Made by a program: the position numbers and the translations under genes
Assembly: GCA_030624545.1 (NCBI GenBank)
Contig: JAUXJX010000107.1
Coordinates: 1 to 6,847 of the forward strand
Length of the DNA: 6,847 nucleotides
Reading direction: 5' to 3'
From: Bacteroidota bacterium
Lineage (GTDB): Bacteria; Zhuqueibacterota; JdFR-76; DREG01
Notes under the pieces: model-generated
Seen by the model: only the letters and a program-made list of their open reading frames with translations
Database searches by the model: none
What the model was told of the DNA's origin: nothing
In this document: piece after piece, positions 1 to 6,847 of the stretch
How positions within the stretch are numbered: the first letter of the stretch is position 1
How the letters are laid out: the number at the start of each line of letters is the position of its first letter

Positions 1-300
1 TCTTCTTCCAACCCAAAATGCGCAGAGGGGAAATGCAGCCAAATAGCCAAAAGTCGGGCCCACAACTACGCCGGGACCGGATGCGCCCGCAAAGACTGGA
101 AGCCCCATGAGCCCAAGCGTCAAGTAGATCAACATACTTACTGTTCCCCATAATGGACCCAGAATACTTCCTGACAGTAGTACGAATAGTGTCTGCAAGG
201 TAAAGGGAATGGGAACCATAGGAATTCTAATTTGCGCACCAATTGCCGTAAGAGTCGCAATTAAGCTAGCCAGAACGAGAGATTTTAACCGCGCATCCAT
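1..300 (-). CDS. bioY: BioY family biotin transporter, substrate-binding (S) component, partial (N-terminal 100 residues)
   Basis: BioY is the integral-membrane biotin-binding subunit of ECF-type vitamin importers. It works with the EcfA/EcfA'/EcfT energising module or sometimes alone. The reading frame opens at an ATG whose first base is 300 and runs off the left edge with no stop, giving 100 residues of a family usually about 180-200 long. Recognisable family features are the segment IGAQIRIPMVPIPFTLQTLF (residues 20-39), a hydrophobic helix followed by GLMGLPVFAGASGPG (63-77), and the conserved GPTFGYLAAF (81-90). Most of the rest is hydrophobic, consistent with three or more membrane spans. 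An AGGTGA ribosome-binding site sits just upstream, and a good promoter lies at 373-401. The gene is divergent from the phospholipase gene, and no ECF ATPase or EcfT gene is visible here. Family assignment is confident; which energising module it uses cannot be seen. Confidence 0.93.
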   Translation of the reverse strand, partial: MDARLKSLVLASLIATLTAIGAQIRIPMVPIPFTLQTLFVLLSGSILGPLWGTVSMLIYLTLGLMGLPVFAGASGPGVVVGPTFGYLAAFPLCAFWVGRR

Positions 301-302
301 AT

Positions 303-308
303 TCACCT
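303..308 (-). promoter_or_regulatory. Ribosome-binding site of bioY
   Basis: On the minus strand the bases AGGTGA end two bases before the ATG at 300. They match the 3' part of the extended Shine-Dalgarno sequence GGAGGTGA, so the register relative to the start codon is normal even though the gap looks short. It supports the start chosen for bioY. Confidence 0.6.
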
Positions 309-345
309 GTTGAACAAAAGACTTTCAAACTTAGGCGCTGATTGT

Positions 346-372
346 GTTGATAATCTTATTGAAAATTACAAC
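346..372. promoter_or_regulatory. Imperfect dyad around the predicted bioY transcription start
   Basis: GTTGATAAT (346-354) and ATTACAAC (365-372) are reverse complements apart from one extra base in the left arm, with a 10-base spacer. The dyad abuts the bioY -10 box and spans the predicted start site near 366. The TTGTAA half on the minus strand faintly recalls BirA half-sites, but the total length is too short for a classical BirA operator. It could equally be chance in AT-rich DNA. Confidence 0.25.
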
Positions 373-396
373 ATTATAGTCAAATCCGACTATAAA
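366..396 (+). promoter_or_regulatory. Weak candidate promoter for the phospholipase gene
   Basis: On the plus strand a -10-like TATAAA (391-396) is preceded by a poor -35-like TTACAA (366-371) with a 19-base spacer. It would give a leader of about 35 bases to the ATG at 438. Its -10 shares bases with the inverted repeat at 374-395, so the two divergent genes could be co-regulated. The -35 match and spacing are weak, so this is only a suggestion. Confidence 0.22.
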
Positions 397-401
397 TTCA
401 A
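373..401 (-). promoter_or_regulatory. Predicted sigma-70-type promoter for bioY
   Basis: Reading the minus strand, a -35 element TTGAAT (401-396) is separated by exactly 17 bases from a perfect -10 element TATAAT (378-373). Transcription would begin near position 366 and give a leader of about 65 bases before the bioY ATG. This is the best promoter match in the window. The spacer and most of the -10 box are covered by the inverted repeat at 374-395, so the promoter is probably repressible. The elements are seen directly; activity is inferred. Confidence 0.65.
374..395. promoter_or_regulatory. Perfect 8-bp-arm inverted repeat, candidate operator over the bioY promoter
   Basis: Arms TTATAGTC (374-381) and GACTATAA (388-395) are perfect reverse complements around the six-base spacer AAATCC. 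On the minus strand the palindrome fills the entire -35/-10 spacer and five of six -10 bases of the predicted bioY promoter. A dimeric repressor bound here would block RNA polymerase. It is not a BirA box (long spacer, TTGTAAACC-like arms) or a compact BioR box. The minus-strand string TAGTCGGATT resembles half-sites of IscR/Rrf2-type regulators, but the arrangement differs, so the regulator is unknown. Confidence 0.5.
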
Positions 402-418
402 TCGCATTTTCAGACATT

Positions 419-424
419 GAGGGG
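419..424 (+). promoter_or_regulatory. Possible ribosome-binding site of the phospholipase gene
   Basis: GAGGGG ends 13 bases before the ATG at 438, a rather long spacing. It overlaps the upstream in-frame TTG at 417 and so cannot serve that codon, which has no purine-rich site before it. This is the main reason for preferring ATG 438 to TTG 417. A second in-frame ATG at 483 has an AAAGG stretch before it but would remove the basic part of the signal peptide. Confidence 0.4.
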
Positions 425-437
425 CTTCACTGACACG

Positions 438-3128
438 ATGATTCTTAGGAACCCCAAAATAGCCTTTTCAAAAAGGCGTTTAATGGTTTTCGTTTGCATT
501 GTCTCATGCTTCACCGGGCTATCATGGCAATACGGGACGGGCTCCGAAAAAAGAACGATCTCTCTCCCTAAGAATCCAAGAACCCGCGGGCTGTCAGGAT
601 TGCATCCCCACTATCGTGGCTTGCGGCCCGTCATAGGGCTTGTCCTTAGCGGCGGCGGCGCGAGAGGGATTGCTCACATCGGGGTATTGAGCGTCCTGGA
701 GGATAACAACATCCCAATCGATTGCATCGCCGGAACAAGCATGGGCGGCATCGTTGGAGGACTTTATGCCTCCGGATATTCTGCCAGAGAAATCAAACAA
801 TTGTTGAGTGGTGTCCTCTGGCAAGAATTGGTGGAGGACAAACCCCAAAGGACCAGTCTTCTTCTCTCGCAAAAGCAGGTTCGCAATCGGCAATTTATTC
901 AATTTCGGCTTCGGGGGCTAAAGCTACATATACCCCCGGCAATTTCACCGGGTCAAAAATTATACAACGAGTTGTCGCGGTTTATTTTGCAAGCGCCGTA
1001 CCATGCTAAGAGAGGGTATGATGATCTGAAGATTCCTTTTCGCTCGGTTGCCACCGATCTGGTTTCAGGGAGAAAGATCGTTTTTGAAACGGGAGATCTT
1101 GCCCAAATTATGCTGGCCAGTTCGGCGATTCCTTTGCTTTTCGCCCCCGTTTCAATCGACTCCCTGCTTTTGATAGATGGGGGTGTTCTAGAAAATATTC
1201 CAGTAGAAGAGGTTAAGAGTTTTGATCCGGATCTGATTATCGCGGTGGATACAACCTCGCCCCTGAGACCGGCGGAGAAAATTTTGCTTCCCTGGCAGCT
1301 GGCCGACCAGGTAACAACGATTATGCAAGTGTATCAGAGAGAGCAATCCCGTCAACAAGCAGACATACTAATCACGCCGAAACTCAACAGCCGAACAAAT
1401 ACGGATTTTGATAGCTTGGAAAAGGCCTACCTGGCTGGTATTTATGCCTCCGAGAGCGTATTACCGCAGATAAGGTCCGCAATGAACCGGTTTCGATTGC
1501 CACTCAGCAATCTCACCGCCGAAGGTTTTCGCGTAGCAGATGTTCGGGTTGTCGGCGGCTCGTTGGGGGAATTGAACGGACTTACCCCCCGCAAGGGAAT
1601 GTTCCTCACCGAAATAGAAACATATGAATTTCTCGGGTCGCTTTATGACTCGGGGATGATCGACACGTTGTCTGCATCGATACAAGAAAGAAACGAAAAC
1701 GACGAGAGCACGGTCAACTTTTACTTGAAGCTTTATCCCGTATTGAAAAGCATCAACTTCCACCACAATAATCAAATTTCCGACAGCCTTCTTATGGCTG
1801 CCCTGGAAAACTCTGTGGGCCATCGCTTCAATGTCCATTTATGGCAAAAGGACCGGGAACGAATACTAAAATTGTATAGACAAAAAGGTTTTTCCCTTGC
1901 GAGGATTGTCACAGAAAAACTTGACTCGCATTCGGGAGCATTGGAAATCTTCATCGACGAGGGTAAGATCGAAGCGGTGAATTTAGCAGGAAACAAACGG
2001 ACACGTTCGTCTGTGGTCTTCCGTGAATATCCATTAAAGCCCGGTGATTTTTTTCGCGACTTCCTTTCAGAGCAAGGTGCCACTCATATTTATAGTACCG
2101 GTCTTTTTGATCGAGTTCAGCAAGAGTATGTCTGGAAAAATGAAAAGCTTCACGTGAATCTTCGCGTTTGGGAAAAACCTTTTTCTCAGGTCAGCTTGAG
2201 CTATAACATGAGTCGGGAAGATCAATTTCAATCTTTCTTGCAATGGGCTGAAGAAAATCCGTTAGGATTCGGAAACCGATTTTCCATCACGGGGATTGCC
2301 GGCACAAGACGTGTCGCTGCGGAGCTAAGCATTCAATCTGATCGAGTTTTTAATACGTATCTCTCATCGTCGCTCCGTGCATTTTACTGGCAAAGGAAAC
2401 GTTACGCGTTTGAAAATAATGATATTTCCGGCGAGTACAAAGAGAAAAGAGTTGGCTTTCATTTTTCAATCGGACAGCAGCTTCGGAGAGCCGGCTTGCT
2501 CCTCTCGCAGCTTCAAGTTGAGCGTGTTAATATAAGCCCGGTGTTTGGGTCAGGTTTCCCGGATTCCCGGGATAACAAAATCAGCCTGAGGCTTCAATGG
2601 ATTGTCGACTCACTCGATAAATTGCCCTTCCCGAAGAAGGGGAGATATAACTTGTTCTTTTATGAAGTCAGCCCCGAATTCTTCGGTAACAAAAACTCAT
2701 ATTTTATGCTGTATTCTCGCTTTGAGTCATACTACACTTTCTTTCGAAGATGGACCGTGAGTCCCAAAATTATTTGGGGAACGGCTGAAAATACGACACC
2801 TTTTTCTGAATTTTTCATTCTTGGCAGCAATGAGTCGTTTTTCGGCTTTCGTCAAAATGAGATGCGAGGAAGAAGGCTGATTCAGTCAAGCTTCGAGCTG
2901 CGCTATTTTATGCCGAGTCGCCTTCCCCTCGACACCTACTTTACCTTGCGATACGATTTAGGCGCTATCTGGAAAGATAGCGCAGACGAATTTGTTTGGG
3001 ATGAATTCATCCACGGCTTTGGTGGGAAGATTTCGTTTGATTCGATTCTGGGGGATTTTTCTTTCGGATACGGAGAAAATTCAAGCGGTGGAAAAGAAGT
3101 TAGGTTTAATCTCGGGTTTGATTTCTAA
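438..3128 (+). CDS. Secreted patatin-like phospholipase with three POTRA-like domains and an Omp85-type outer-membrane barrel
   Basis: This 896-residue protein is predicted to be a serine acyl hydrolase joined to an outer-membrane barrel, the layout of type Vd (PlpD/FplA-like) autotransporters. Residues 1-30 are a signal peptide with a basic FSKRR stretch before hydrophobic LMVFVCIVSCF. The patatin domain (about 65-260) has the oxyanion-hole motif GGGARG (72-77), the nucleophile elbow GTSMG with Ser101, and the catalytic aspartate in DGG (Asp247), so the Ser-Asp dyad is intact. Residues 364-434, 435-510 and 511-581 each look like a POTRA fold; PlpD has only one. Residues 582-896 alternate like beta-strands, carry an Omp85 loop-6-like segment (LGSNESFFGF, 795-804), and end in Phe, as expected for BAM-dependent insertion. 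A lipobox-like IVSC lies in the signal region. The substrate is presumably phospholipid, and the enzyme could act at the periplasmic or outer face or be released. The start is chosen at ATG 438 rather than TTG 417. Domain assignment is confident; physiological role is unknown. Confidence 0.9.
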   Translation: MILRNPKIAFSKRRLMVFVCIVSCFTGLSWQYGTGSEKRTISLPKNPRTRGLSGLHPHYRGLRPVIGLVLSGGGARGIAHIGVLSVLEDNNIPIDCIAGTSMGGIVGGLYASGYSAREIKQLLSGVLWQELVEDKPQRTSLLLSQKQVRNRQFIQFRLRGLKLHIPPAISPGQKLYNELSRFILQAPYHAKRGYDDLKIPFRSVATDLVSGRKIVFETGDLAQIMLASSAIPLLFAPVSIDSLLLIDGGVLENIPVEEVKSFDPDLIIAVDTTSPLRPAEKILLPWQLADQVTTIMQVYQREQSRQQADILITPKLNSRTNTDFDSLEKAYLAGIYASESVLPQIRSAMNRFRLPLSNLTAEGFRVADVRVVGGSLGELNGLTPRKGMFLTEIETYEFLGSLYDSGMIDTLSASIQERNENDESTVNFYLKLYPVLKSINFHHNNQISDSLLMAALENSVGHRFNVHLWQKDRERILKLYRQKGFSLARIVTEKLDSHSGALEIFIDEGKIEAVNLAGNKRTRSSVVFREYPLKPGDFFRDFLSEQGATHIYSTGLFDRVQQEYVWKNEKLHVNLRVWEKPFSQVSLSYNMSREDQFQSFLQWAEENPLGFGNRFSITGIAGTRRVAAELSIQSDRVFNTYLSSSLRAFYWQRKRYAFENNDISGEYKEKRVGFHFSIGQQLRRAGLLLSQLQVERVNISPVFGSGFPDSRDNKISLRLQWIVDSLDKLPFPKKGRYNLFFYEVSPEFFGNKNSYFMLYSRFESYYTFFRRWTVSPKIIWGTAENTTPFSEFFILGSNESFFGFRQNEMRGRRLIQSSFELRYFMPSRLPLDTYFTLRYDLGAIWKDSADEFVWDEFIHGFGGKISFDSILGDFSFGYGENSSGGKEVRFNLGFDF
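2962..2983 (+). other. Perfect 9-bp hairpin with a GGAA loop inside the phospholipase gene
   Basis: GCGCTATCT (2962-2970) and AGATAGCGC (2975-2983) are perfect reverse complements around GGAA, a GNRA-type tetraloop. The hairpin lies about 145 bases before the stop codon, in the barrel-encoding part (residues around LGAIWKDSA). No run of T follows, so it is not an intrinsic terminator. It may be a chance feature of a coding turn or an mRNA stability or processing element. Confidence 0.5.
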
Positions 3129-3130
3129 TT

Positions 3131-3294
3131 TGAATAATTCATAAACCGCGAAGACGCAAAAGGCGCAAAGTATTGAAAACAATACTTTATGGTCAGCGGA
3201 TATTGAGACAGGATACTATTCAACAAAATTCGTCTTAAGTTCTTTTTTCTTGGCGATCTTTGCGCCTTGGCGGTGAAATTTTGTGAATAATTCA
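3131..3294. repeat. Long imperfect inverted repeat filling the convergent intergenic region, possible dispersed or MITE-like element
   Basis: The 200 bases between the phospholipase stop (3128) and the gyrA stop (3329) contain no gene. The left arm (3131-3170) and right arm (3258-3294) are inverted copies. AAGGCGCAAAG (3160-3170) pairs perfectly with CTTTGCGCCTT (3258-3268), and ACCGC (3145-3149) pairs with GCGGT (3270-3274). Both outer ends carry the identical near-palindrome TGAATAATTCA (3131-3141 and 3284-3294). The left arm also has degenerate 8-9 base units (CCGCGAA, GACGCAAAA, GGCGCAAAG). From memory, similar 'ACCGC...GACGCAAAGGCGCAAAG' sequences are common dispersed intergenic repeats in several environmental phyla. 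The interior (about 3189-3255) shows no ORF or recognisable element beyond a T-rich tract. No transposase or clear target duplication is visible. It could also act as a transcription barrier between convergent genes. Confidence 0.6.
3167..3188. repeat. Short 9-bp stem-loop at the inner edge of the left repeat arm
   Basis: AAAGTATTG (3167-3175) and CAATACTTT (3180-3188) are perfect reverse complements with the loop AAAA. The stem is AT-rich and overlaps the last four bases of the repeat arm. It lies about 40 bases after the phospholipase stop codon. No U-tract follows on either strand, so it is not a canonical terminator, although it could stabilise the 3' end of the message. Confidence 0.4.
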
Positions 3295-3328
3295 GGCTAA
3301 ACTACGATCATCGCTTCTAATAATCCCC

Positions 3329-5761
3329 TTATGTGTCCTCGCCTTCCATAATTCTGGCTACATCGGCCACGCGGTCGCCTTCATTCAGACGGATCAAACG
3401 CACACCTTGGGTATTCCTGCCAATGATTGGAATCCCCTTGATGGGCAATCGAATTATTAGCCCTCGAGATGTGATAATCATCAAATCTTCATTGTCGTAC
3501 ACGCACCGAATTGACACAAGCATGCCAATCCTTGCAGTCGTGTTTATGCTAATAACACCTTTTCCACCGCGTCTGGTTATCCGATAGTCCTGAACATTGC
3601 TACGTTTCCCATAACCATTTTCAGATACCACAAGAAGTGTTGCACCCCGCAAGACCGTAACCATACCGATGAGCCGGTCCGCTTTTTCAAGTTTTACCCC
3701 CTTAACACCAGCGGCGGTTCGTCCCATTTCTCGAACCTGTTTTTCGGGGAATCTGACCGCCTTGCCGCTTCTGGTTCCCAGAATGATCTCCTGGGTTCCA
3801 TCAGTCATCTTGGTGTCGATTAAACTGTCCCCTTTGGCAATGGATATTGCAGCGATGCCCCCTCGTCGAGGATTGCTGAATGCCATCAAATTTGTCTTTT
3901 TTACGATTCCGTTTTTTGTTGCAAAAACCAGGCTATGTTGGTCATCGAATTTTCGCACGGTTATGACAGATCTTACCCGTTCATCTTTGTTAAGCTGCAG
4001 CAAGTTTACAATAGCGCGGCCTTTGGTTGCGCGTCCCGACTGTGGAATGTCATATACTTTCAGCCAATAACATCTCCCTTCGCTGGTAATAAAGAGAACA
4101 TAGTGATGGGTTGAAGCCACAAAGAGCTGCTCAACAAAATCTTCGTCCGAGCTTGTCGCGCCCAAGGAGCACTTTCCTCCCCTGATTTGTCTCCGGTATC
4201 CGGTTACCGGATATCGCTTAATAAATCCCTTATGAGAGATGGTAACTACCATATCCTCTTCTGCAATCAGATCCTCTAGGTCGAAATTTTCGACATCATG
4301 AAAGATCTCTGTGCGGCGCTCGTCGCCATATTTTTCCTTTAAATCAACCAGCTCATCCTTGATTATTTTCATCCGTAAGTCCTTGCTATCCAAAACGCTT
4401 TTCAGATAGGCAATCATTTTTATCGTTTCCAGATATTCATTCTCGATCTTTTTTCGTTCAAGTCCCGTCAATCGTTGCAGGCGCATATCCAGAATTGCCT
4501 GGGCCTGAAGATCAGAAAGCTTGAATTGTTTCATCAAGTTTTCTTTGGCTATGGCAGGATTATTTGACTTCCTGATTAGAGAAATGATAGCGTCGATATT
4601 GTCAAGCGCAATTTTTAGCCCTTCCAGAATATGGGCCCGCTTTTCTGCTTTATCAAGATCGAATTTCGTGCGCCGCACGACGACTTGCTGGCGAAAATCA
4701 ATAAAGTGTTGTAATGCCTGTTTGAGGGTGAGAGTTTTGGGCTGACCATTAACCAGGGCAAGCATGTTCACACCAAATGTTGTCTGCATTTGAGTATGCT
4801 TGTAGAGCTGATTCAAAACAACCTCTGCCGTTGCATCTCTTTTTAGATCAATGACAACGCGCATTCCATCTCGATCAGACTCGTCCCGGATGTCGCTAAC
4901 TCCTTCAACTTTCTTCAATTGAACCAAATTGGCTATTTTTTCCTGGAGTTTGGCTTTATTGACAAGATAAGGCAGCTCTGAAATGATAATACTTTCTCTG
5001 CCGCTTTTGTTCGTTTCAGTACTTACGCGTGCCCTGAGCACTAGTCGTCCATGGCCCGTCTCATATATGGTATTAAGGTCTTCTGTCCCATACATGATTG
5101 CTCCAGTCGGGAAATCCGGTCCATGGATTACAGCCATCAGATCCTGCAATTCCGCAGCCGGTTTGTCGATAAGAATGGTCAATCCGTCAATTATCTCGCA
5201 AAGGTTGTGCGGCGGAACATTTGTTGCCATACCCACCGCAATTCCTGCGGCTCCATTTACAAGTAAGTTTGGCAAAACGGAAGGAAGAACGACTGGTTCT
5301 TGTAATGTTTCATCAAAATTGGCGGTGAATTCTACAGTTTCTCTTTCTAGATCTCTCAGAATTTCCAATGCAATTGGAGCTAACCTGGCCTCGGTATACC
5401 GCATGGCCGCGGGTGAGTCGCCGTCAACCGATCCAAAGTTCCCCTGTCCATCGACGAGCGGATATCGAAGAGAAAAGGGCTGTACCATGCGAACCATCGT
5501 GTCATAAACGGCAGTGTCTCCATGCGGGTGGTACTTACCCAAGACTTCACCGACAATTCTAGCGCTTTTTTTGTACGGGCGATCCGGATTTAAGCCCAGG
5601 TCTCGCATGCCATACAATACGCGACGATGAACAGGTTTCAGTCCATCCCGAACATCTGGCAATGCGCGAGCCACAATTACCGACATAGAATAGTCCAAAT
5701 AGGAGTTTTTCATCTCCTCTTCAATAAAAATGGGAATAATTTTGTCTCTGCTTTCGGCCAT
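3329..5761 (-). CDS. gyrA: DNA gyrase subunit A
   Basis: GyrA is the DNA-breaking and rejoining subunit of gyrase (GyrA2GyrB2), which introduces negative supercoils using ATP. The 810-residue protein is full length, from the family-typical N-terminus ([27 protein letters not shown]) to a short tail. The winged-helix active site has the catalytic Tyr122 in AAMRYTE. The quinolone-resistance region [12 protein letters not shown] aligns residue for residue with E. coli numbering and carries Thr83 and Asp87. The tower and coiled-coil region runs to about residue 490, with [15 protein letters not shown] (421-435) as landmark. The C-terminal beta-pinwheel (about 497-805) has six repeats. The blade-1 GyrA box is aberrant, QIRGGKC (525-531), whereas a near-canonical TRRGGKG occurs at 729-735. 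There is no long acidic tail. In-frame TAA and TAG codons just upstream fix the start at 5761. It lies 32 bases after gyrB and is probably co-transcribed with it. Length, N-terminus and linkage to gyrB favour GyrA over ParC. Confidence 0.97.
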   Translation of the reverse strand: MAESRDKIIPIFIEEEMKNSYLDYSMSVIVARALPDVRDGLKPVHRRVLYGMRDLGLNPDRPYKKSARIVGEVLGKYHPHGDTAVYDTMVRMVQPFSLRYPLVDGQGNFGSVDGDSPAAMRYTEARLAPIALEILRDLERETVEFTANFDETLQEPVVLPSVLPNLLVNGAAGIAVGMATNVPPHNLCEIIDGLTILIDKPAAELQDLMAVIHGPDFPTGAIMYGTEDLNTIYETGHGRLVLRARVSTETNKSGRESIIISELPYLVNKAKLQEKIANLVQLKKVEGVSDIRDESDRDGMRVVIDLKRDATAEVVLNQLYKHTQMQTTFGVNMLALVNGQPKTLTLKQALQHFIDFRQQVVVRRTKFDLDKAEKRAHILEGLKIALDNIDAIISLIRKSNNPAIAKENLMKQFKLSDLQAQAILDMRLQRLTGLERKKIENEYLETIKMIAYLKSVLDSKDLRMKIIKDELVDLKEKYGDERRTEIFHDVENFDLEDLIAEEDMVVTISHKGFIKRYPVTGYRRQIRGGKCSLGATSSDEDFVEQLFVASTHHYVLFITSEGRCYWLKVYDIPQSGRATKGRAIVNLLQLNKDERVRSVITVRKFDDQHSLVFATKNGIVKKTNLMAFSNPRRGGIAAISIAKGDSLIDTKMTDGTQEIILGTRSGKAVRFPEKQVREMGRTAAGVKGVKLEKADRLIGMVTVLRGATLLVVSENGYGKRSNVQDYRITRRGGKGVISINTTARIGMLVSIRCVYDNEDLMIITSRGLIIRLPIKGIPIIGRNTQGVRLIRLNEGDRVADVARIMEGEDT

Positions 5762-5775
5762 ATTATTTTACTAGA

Positions 5776-5783
5776 CTCCCTTT
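5776..5783 (-). promoter_or_regulatory. Ribosome-binding site of gyrA
   Basis: AAAGGGAG on the minus strand lies in the 32-base gap between gyrB and gyrA and ends 14 bases before the gyrA ATG, a longer than usual spacing. No closer purine-rich site exists, and in-frame stop codons immediately before the ATG exclude an earlier start, so this is the likely site. Confidence 0.45.
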
Positions 5784-5793
5784 GGTTTTTGGA

Positions 5794-6847
<1,054 letters not shown>

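Noticed and set aside
346..395. Classical BirA or BioR operator upstream of bioY
   Set aside because: Arm sequence and spacing fit neither a BirA box (9-base arms about 15 apart) nor the compact TTATnnATAA-type BioR site.
1461..1838. 125-codon minus-strand frame within the phospholipase gene
   Set aside because: Antisense to a continuous, domain-supported coding region, with no independent evidence.
3167..3188. Intrinsic terminator for the phospholipase gene
   Set aside because: The stem is perfect but AT-rich and no T-run follows on either strand, so it does not fit an intrinsic terminator.
3669..4070. 133-codon plus-strand open frame opposite the gyrA C-terminal region
   Set aside because: Shadow frame of a conserved gene; the translated product resembles nothing and is rich in Ser/Pro as expected for antisense reading.
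4197..4213. Seven-base-arm palindrome TATCCGG / CCGGATA with a TTA loop inside gyrA
   Set aside because: It encodes the conserved RYPVTGYRR stretch next to the GyrA box, and short stems of this size are common by chance.
4983..5507. 174-codon plus-strand open frame opposite gyrA
   Set aside because: It is antisense to the highly conserved GyrA N-terminal region, has no recognisable domain, and no ribosome-binding site was evident.
5501..5515. Quinolone-resistance substitution in GyrA
   Set aside because: Thr83 and Asp87 are both naturally occurring residues at these positions in susceptible bacteria, so no resistance mutation can be claimed.

Overview
The window looks like ordinary chromosomal DNA from a Gram-negative (diderm) bacterium. 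The outer membrane is implied by a fused patatin/POTRA/beta-barrel protein whose C-terminus ends in phenylalanine. GyrB lacks the long insertion between the TOPRIM core and C-terminal motif seen in Escherichia coli, and GyrA is a compact 810 residues, which argues against a gammaproteobacterium. The overall character (moderate GC, patatin-Omp85 fusion, a 'GCGCAAAG'-type intergenic repeat) would suit a Bacteroidota/Chlorobiota/Calditrichota/KSB1-like lineage, but that placement is a low-confidence inference.

Layout. (1) Positions 1-300, minus strand: the first 100 codons of a BioY biotin-transport protein, running off the left edge. (2) Positions 301-437: a divergent intergenic region with a convincing sigma-70-type promoter for bioY and an 8-bp-arm inverted repeat lying exactly on its spacer and -10 box. 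(3) Positions 438-3128, plus strand: an 896-residue secreted patatin-like phospholipase carrying three POTRA-like repeats and an Omp85-type barrel. (4) Positions 3129-3328: a 200-base convergent intergenic region occupied by a long imperfect inverted repeat that looks like a dispersed repeat or MITE-like element. (5) Positions 3329-5761, minus strand: complete gyrA. (6) Positions 5794-6847, minus strand: the C-terminal 350 codons of gyrB, truncated by the right edge. gyrB and gyrA are 32 bases apart and form an operon.

How the genes relate. gyrB and gyrA encode the two subunits of DNA gyrase. The phospholipase gene converges on gyrA and diverges from bioY. No shared pathway is evident between these three units. 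I found no phage, transposase, CRISPR, tRNA or rRNA sequence. I see no evidence of a new multi-gene system. The points worth a second look are the bioY operator-like palindrome, the three-POTRA architecture of the phospholipase, the convergent-intergenic repeat, an unusual distribution of GyrA-box motifs in GyrA, and a perfect GNRA-capped hairpin inside the phospholipase gene.
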